This document shows positions 60,154 through 64,000 of a stretch of 64,000 nt of DNA, in pieces. Origin of the DNA: JAGTVG01 sp963820995 (GTDB lineage Bacteria; Bacteroidota; Bacteroidia; Cytophagales; Cyclobacteriaceae); the NCBI GenBank assembly GCA_963820995.1, contig CAWGCL010000004.1, positions 434,001 through 498,000 on the forward strand, read 5' to 3'. How positions within the stretch are numbered: the stretch's first letter is position 1; every line of letters begins with the position of its first letter. Made by a program: the position numbers and the translations under genes. The notes below the pieces were generated by a model, which had not been told where the DNA came from, did not search any database, and worked only from the letters and a program-made list of their open reading frames with translations.

Positions 60154-61544
60154 TTATTTTCTCCAGATCTCCTCAATATCTTCAAGAGCCATTCCTTTTG
60201 TTTCAGGCATTCGTTTTAAAATGAATGGAACAGGGATACAACAAATGGCAAAAACAAAAAAGGTGCCGGCAGGAGTTAATGTATCAAGCATCCATGGAAC
60301 AACTTGACCAATAATGGCTGTTCCAACCCATAACGTTAAGGTCGCAACAGACATGGCTCTCCCTCTCACTTTTGTAGGATAGATTTCAGATAACAATACC
60401 CATATAACCGGGCCGTAACCTATGGCAAATGAGGTAATGAAGGTTAATATGAAAACCATTATCAAAATACCCGATGTCTGTTCCAGTAAAAACAGAATGC
60501 CTACCGCCAATAATGATATAAACATTCCGGTTATGCCCCCCAACATTAATTTCTTCCTGCCAAATTGATCTATTTTCCAAATCGCGTAAACAGTTGCTGC
60601 TACGTTAACGAATCCTATGACTACCTGCCCTCCCAATGCATCACTCAATTTCAATCCGGCATCTTCCATGATCCGTGGTCCATAGTATATGATCGCATTT
60701 ATACCTGTTAGTTGAGATAAAATGGCAAGTGCCATCCCTGCTAGCAAGGCAACCCGGATGCCTTTATGAAACAAAACAGCCCATGATCCACTTTCTTCTT
60801 TTTTAATGGCTTCTTTTATTGATTCCAGTTCAATTTCAGCTGCTTCTTTACCATTGATAGTTGAAAGAACGTTAAGTGCTCTGTCATTTTTATCTTTTGA
60901 AGCAAACCACCTTGGACTTTCAGGAACAAAAAACATGGCAAGAAAAAATAACAGCGCTGGTATGGCCTCACTACCAAACATCGAACGCCAGACTTCAGTA
61001 ACCATTATTTTTTCCCAGACACTTCCTGGTTCAAAGTCAGAATATCACTTTGTTTTAATAAATATGCATTAACGAAATAAGCCAGTAATATACCTATGGT
61101 GATGGAGAACTGGTAAAGTGCCACCATCCGGCCTCTGATTTTAGGAGGAGAGACCTCTGAGATATAAAGAGGCGAAAGCATGGAAGCTACTCCAACGCCA
61201 ATACCGCCTATCAACCGGTATATAATGAGCTCTGTGTGTGAACCACATAAAGCACAACCAATTGCTGATAAAGAAAACAGAAAACCAGAAATAATTAATG
61301 AAGTTTTTCTCCCGAACCGGTCCGAAAGTTCTCCAGCCATAGCTACCCCTATTATACAACCAACTAATGCTGAACTGACAAACCAACCCTCCATTACACT
61401 GTCGAGCTCAAACTTTGATTTTACAAAACCAATGGTTCCCGATATAACGGCGGTATCATATCCGAAAAGGAATCCTCCAAAAGCAGCTGTAAGCGTAATG
61501 AAAAAAAAATACTTTGAGTTGGCCTTAGCTCTTTCTTTTATCAT
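60154..61544 (-). CDS. MFS sugar porter, one frame break
   Basis: About 462 residues, twelve helices. The N-terminal half (GGFLFGYDTAVISGTIGF, AGELSDRFGRK, YRLIGGIGVGVAS, RGRMVALYQ) and, after a break near 61020, VPESPRWFASK, ILSQLTGINAIIYYGPRI, FGRKKLMLGG and RMPETKGMALEDIEEIW are all hallmarks of the sugar-proton symporter family (XylE-like). The QLTGIN segment binds hexose or pentose sugars. It is next to a PhyH-like oxygenase gene, suggesting a catabolic unit. Confidence 0.9.
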
Positions 61545-61561
61545 TTTATCTGGTGAAATAA

Positions 61562-62320
61562 TTATAAATAAATTAAAGGGTTTTTTCCATTATTATCACC
61601 ACGACAATGATAAATTTTATGGTTTTTATTATCAGGATGATCTTTTTGAAGAACCAGGTCAGTATTAAAATAGCGCATCGTATACCCTGTACGCCGTATA
61701 TTGCTGTTGTTGGCATTGGCTCCATGGATTATCCTCGAATCATGAAGTGAATAATGGTTTTTGGGTAATTCAAACCATACTATCCTATCCAGATCCAAAT
61801 TATCTTCACTAATTTCCAGGTTAAAAATCTTGTGTTCAGTATCCAGATCCACATAATCAGAGAATCCATTGTTGTGTGTTTCAGGGATCACCCCCATGCA
61901 TCCATTTTCCAGAATTGACGGATCAATGGCAAGCCAGACCGTAACGATATCATCATATCGGTCAAAACGACCTTTCCAATAAGCACTATCCTCATGCCAT
62001 GGCGTTCGATTACCTGAAAATGCTTCTTTGCAGATAAAATGACTGCTCCACAATCCTATGTTTGGCCCGATCAGATCTTCAACTATATCAAGAACTTCAT
62101 TTGCCATAAGAAAATCAAAAAGTCTTTTTTCTGTAAAATGGGGCACATCCAGTTCATTACCTTTTGTATTCCCCATTTTTATAAGTAGTTCTTCAAATAT
62201 CTGGCTAAGAAATCCAAATTTTTCTTCACTGAATAAAGGTTTGCCAGTCAAGAGGTACCCTTCTTCTTTATAAAAATTTATTTGTTCCCTGGTTAATATT
62301 TTTCCTTCAGTATTATTCAT
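61562..62320 (-). CDS. Phytanoyl-CoA dioxygenase family protein
   Basis: About 252 residues from MNNTEGKILTREQINFYKEEGY, the typical start of this Fe(II)/2-oxoglutarate family; an ATG 14 codons upstream (62362) is possible. The iron site is visible as WHEDSAYW (HxD) and, near residue 210, HDSRIIHGANANN, with the 2-oxoglutarate Arg in IRRTGYTMRY. Substrate unknown. It lies 17 bases upstream of the sugar porter in the same direction. Confidence 0.88.
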   Translation of the reverse strand: MNNTEGKILTREQINFYKEEGYLLTGKPLFSEEKFGFLSQIFEELLIKMGNTKGNELDVPHFTEKRLFDFLMANEVLDIVEDLIGPNIGLWSSHFICKEAFSGNRTPWHEDSAYWKGRFDRYDDIVTVWLAIDPSILENGCMGVIPETHNNGFSDYVDLDTEHKIFNLEISEDNLDLDRIVWFELPKNHYSLHDSRIIHGANANNSNIRRTGYTMRYFNTDLVLQKDHPDNKNHKIYHCRGDNNGKNPLIYL

Positions 62321-62612
62321 GTTTAATGGAATTAGAAAACTTTCGCTATCACCGGATTTCAATATTCACAATAATCTATGAAATAAACAATTCGAAAAAT
62401 CAAATACTCGGATATTTCCTATTTGAATTGGAATATTTCATTACCTATTTATGATATTTCAGCTATAAAAAAATCACCTGGACTATCTCAGGTATTTTAA
62501 AATAAATTTTAAAGGAGTTTCCCGAACCCCGTCAACAATTATTTTAATTTATATAATAATCTGGAATCTCTTAAAATTTTAAATATCTTTCAATATAAGT
62601 GGTGAATCAAAG

Positions 62613-64000
62613 ATGAATAACTTAATTAAACCAATACTGTTTTTAATACTTTTTAGCAGTCATTTCTTCGTATATACTCAAGAGATTGAATTTATTGTTA
62701 GGGATGGTGAATATGCTGAGGCTATAGAAATAAATGAAAAAGCCAATGGCTTCAGAGGTATCTGGTATATGAACCAACCTTCTAACGATGAGTATGTATA
62801 TAAGTACAGTGGAGGTCTGGCCACTTATACTGCTAAACACCGACCATTTGCTATTTATTCTGAGGAAGTTAACAAAACCTTTTTCTGTTTTGGCGGTACC
62901 GATGATAAAAATTCAACTTTATATCATAATATATCCTATTATGATCATAAGACTGATCAGGTAGCTAATCCTACTATAATCCTGGATAAAAACACAACGG
63001 ATGCACATGATAATCCAGTCCTATCCTTAGATGAAAAAGGGTATTTATGGATTTTTTCGACCTCACATGGAACAACACGCCCTTCGTATATTTACAAAAG
63101 TACAGATCCCTTTGATATATCGCGATTTGAAAGGGTTATGGCTTCTGAAATCGTTCAGGGAAAAGAGCAAGCTTTTGATAACTTCTCCTATTTCCAGGTT
63201 TATTATGTCAAAGGGAAAGGCTTCTTTGCTTTTTTTACCAGGTATCAGGCAGAATTTGCCAAGAGGGTTATAGGGTATAATACCAGCATAGATGGCTATA
63301 CATGGAATGAATGGAAAAAAATAGCTTATATCGAAGAGGGGCATTATGGAATTAGTTGCGAATACAATGGCCGGATATCCATAGCTTTTAATTATCATCC
63401 TGAGGCAAAGGGATTGAACTACAGAACTAATTTATATTATATCGAAACACCTGATTTTGGGAAATCCTGGTATTCTGGCAAAAACAAAAAGCTAAAACTA
63501 CCGCTAACAAAAGTCAGAAATAAGGCATTGGTCAAAGATCTCGAATCAGATGGATTAAATTGTTATTTAAAAGATTTGAATTACGACGAAAATGGAAATC
63601 CCATAATTCTGGTTGTGGCTAGTAAAGGGTATCAGTCAGGTCCGGAGAATAATCCACGTACCTGGGAAGTATTTAGTTTTGACAAGAAATGGAATCATAG
63701 TTGGGTAACTACCTCCGATAATAATTATGATATGGGTTCATTGTATGTGGAACCTGAGGGGATGTGGCGTATAATTGCTCCAACCAAAGCAGGGCCACAG
63801 GCTTTTAATCCTGGTGGAGAAGTGGAGATGTGGATAAGTAAAGACAAAGGAAGATCCTGGGAGAAATCAAGATCGATTACATCCAATAGTCCCAGGAACC
63901 ATACGTACATCAGAAGACCTATAAATGCCAAGCCAGATTTTTATGCTTTCTGGGCTGATGGGCATGGGCGAAAACCTTCAAAGTCAAGGTTATATTATAG
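62613..64000 (+). CDS. BNR-4 repeat protein (sialidase-like propeller), 3'-truncated
   Basis: An uninterrupted frame of over 460 codons that runs off the window. The start MNNLIKPILFLILFSSHFF is a signal peptide. GFRGIWYMNQPSNDEYVYKY, AKHRPFAIYSEEVNKTFFC, DAHDNPVLSLDEKGYLWIF, STSHGTTRPSYIYKST, HYGISCEYNGRISIAFNYHP and FYAFWADGHGRKP match the BNR-4 family of secreted propeller proteins linked to polysaccharide breakdown. Catalytic activity not established. Its neighbours are a sugar porter and an oxygenase, divergent from it. Confidence 0.85.
   Translation, partial: MNNLIKPILFLILFSSHFFVYTQEIEFIVRDGEYAEAIEINEKANGFRGIWYMNQPSNDEYVYKYSGGLATYTAKHRPFAIYSEEVNKTFFCFGGTDDKNSTLYHNISYYDHKTDQVANPTIILDKNTTDAHDNPVLSLDEKGYLWIFSTSHGTTRPSYIYKSTDPFDISRFERVMASEIVQGKEQAFDNFSYFQVYYVKGKGFFAFFTRYQAEFAKRVIGYNTSIDGYTWNEWKKIAYIEEGHYGISCEYNGRISIAFNYHPEAKGLNYRTNLYYIETPDFGKSWYSGKNKKLKLPLTKVRNKALVKDLESDGLNCYLKDLNYDENGNPIILVVASKGYQSGPENNPRTWEVFSFDKKWNHSWVTTSDNNYDMGSLYVEPEGMWRIIAPTKAGPQAFNPGGEVEMWISKDKGRSWEKSRSITSNSPRNHTYIRRPINAKPDFYAFWADGHGRKPSKSRLYY

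Overview
The window looks like a chromosomal segment from an uncultured or draft-assembled member of the Bacteroidota, probably Cytophagales-like and able to glide. The evidence is AT-rich DNA, TAA-dominated stops, a perfect Bacteroidota-type promoter (TTTG-N19-TAnnTTTG) ahead of rpmE2, a decayed type IX secretion (T9SS) sorting domain, a Bacteroidota-type GlmU-like protein, a RemB/Wzi-like outer-membrane barrel, WG-repeat and BNR-4 proteins, and Tat-exported Gfo/Idh oxidoreductases. No phage, insertion sequence or CRISPR array was seen.

Layout. 0-2.1 kb: tail of a MoxR ATPase, a Rieske-like lipoprotein and pheS. 2.9-5.8 kb: sulfate activation (sat, cysC) and PAP recycling (cysQ). 5.8-32.2 kb: a large, almost entirely minus-strand Wzx/Wzy-type exopolysaccharide locus. 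In transcription order it runs: UDP-GlcA-epimerase-like, gmd, fcl, Wza-like export protein, Wzz, a legionaminic-acid-type nonulosonate block (legB, acetyltransferase, neuB, neuC, ptmE-like, neuA), Wzx, a capsule GT-B-like protein, Wzy, methyltransferase, glycosyltransferase, [divergent Tat lipoprotein], heparinase II/III-like protein, AlgD-type GDP-mannose dehydrogenase, GT4 glycosyltransferase, and WcaJ-like initiating transferase. 32.2-38.1 kb: glycerate kinase, peptidase E, a T9SS cargo pseudogene and two tandem Gfo/Idh oxidoreductases. 38.3-45.1 kb: a TetR-controlled TolC/HlyD/ABC exporter operon. 45.1-58.3 kb: mostly housekeeping and surface genes (cytidylate-kinase-like, comM, gmhA, RemB/Wzi-like, TPR, rpmE2, GlmU-like, holB, PPIase, WG-repeat). 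58.5-59.3 kb: a tRNA-Pro(GGG) gene embedded in degenerate tRNA-like repeats flanking a small GIY-YIG nuclease gene. 59.7-64 kb: small lipoprotein, sugar porter, PhyH-like oxygenase and the start of a BNR-4 protein.

How the genes fit together. The polysaccharide locus can supply GDP-fucose, GDP-mannuronate, a galacturonate-type sugar and a CMP-nonulosonate, and it encodes initiation, flipping, polymerisation, length control and export. The adjacent PAPS-producing genes would allow sulfation, but no sulfotransferase was recognised here.

Important caution. About twenty genes are split by single-base frame changes while both halves keep conserved motifs. This density across unrelated housekeeping and accessory genes points to indel sequencing errors more than to mass pseudogenisation. 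I therefore annotate joined spans and give the approximate break positions. Family assignments are from motif recognition only; no database search was run.
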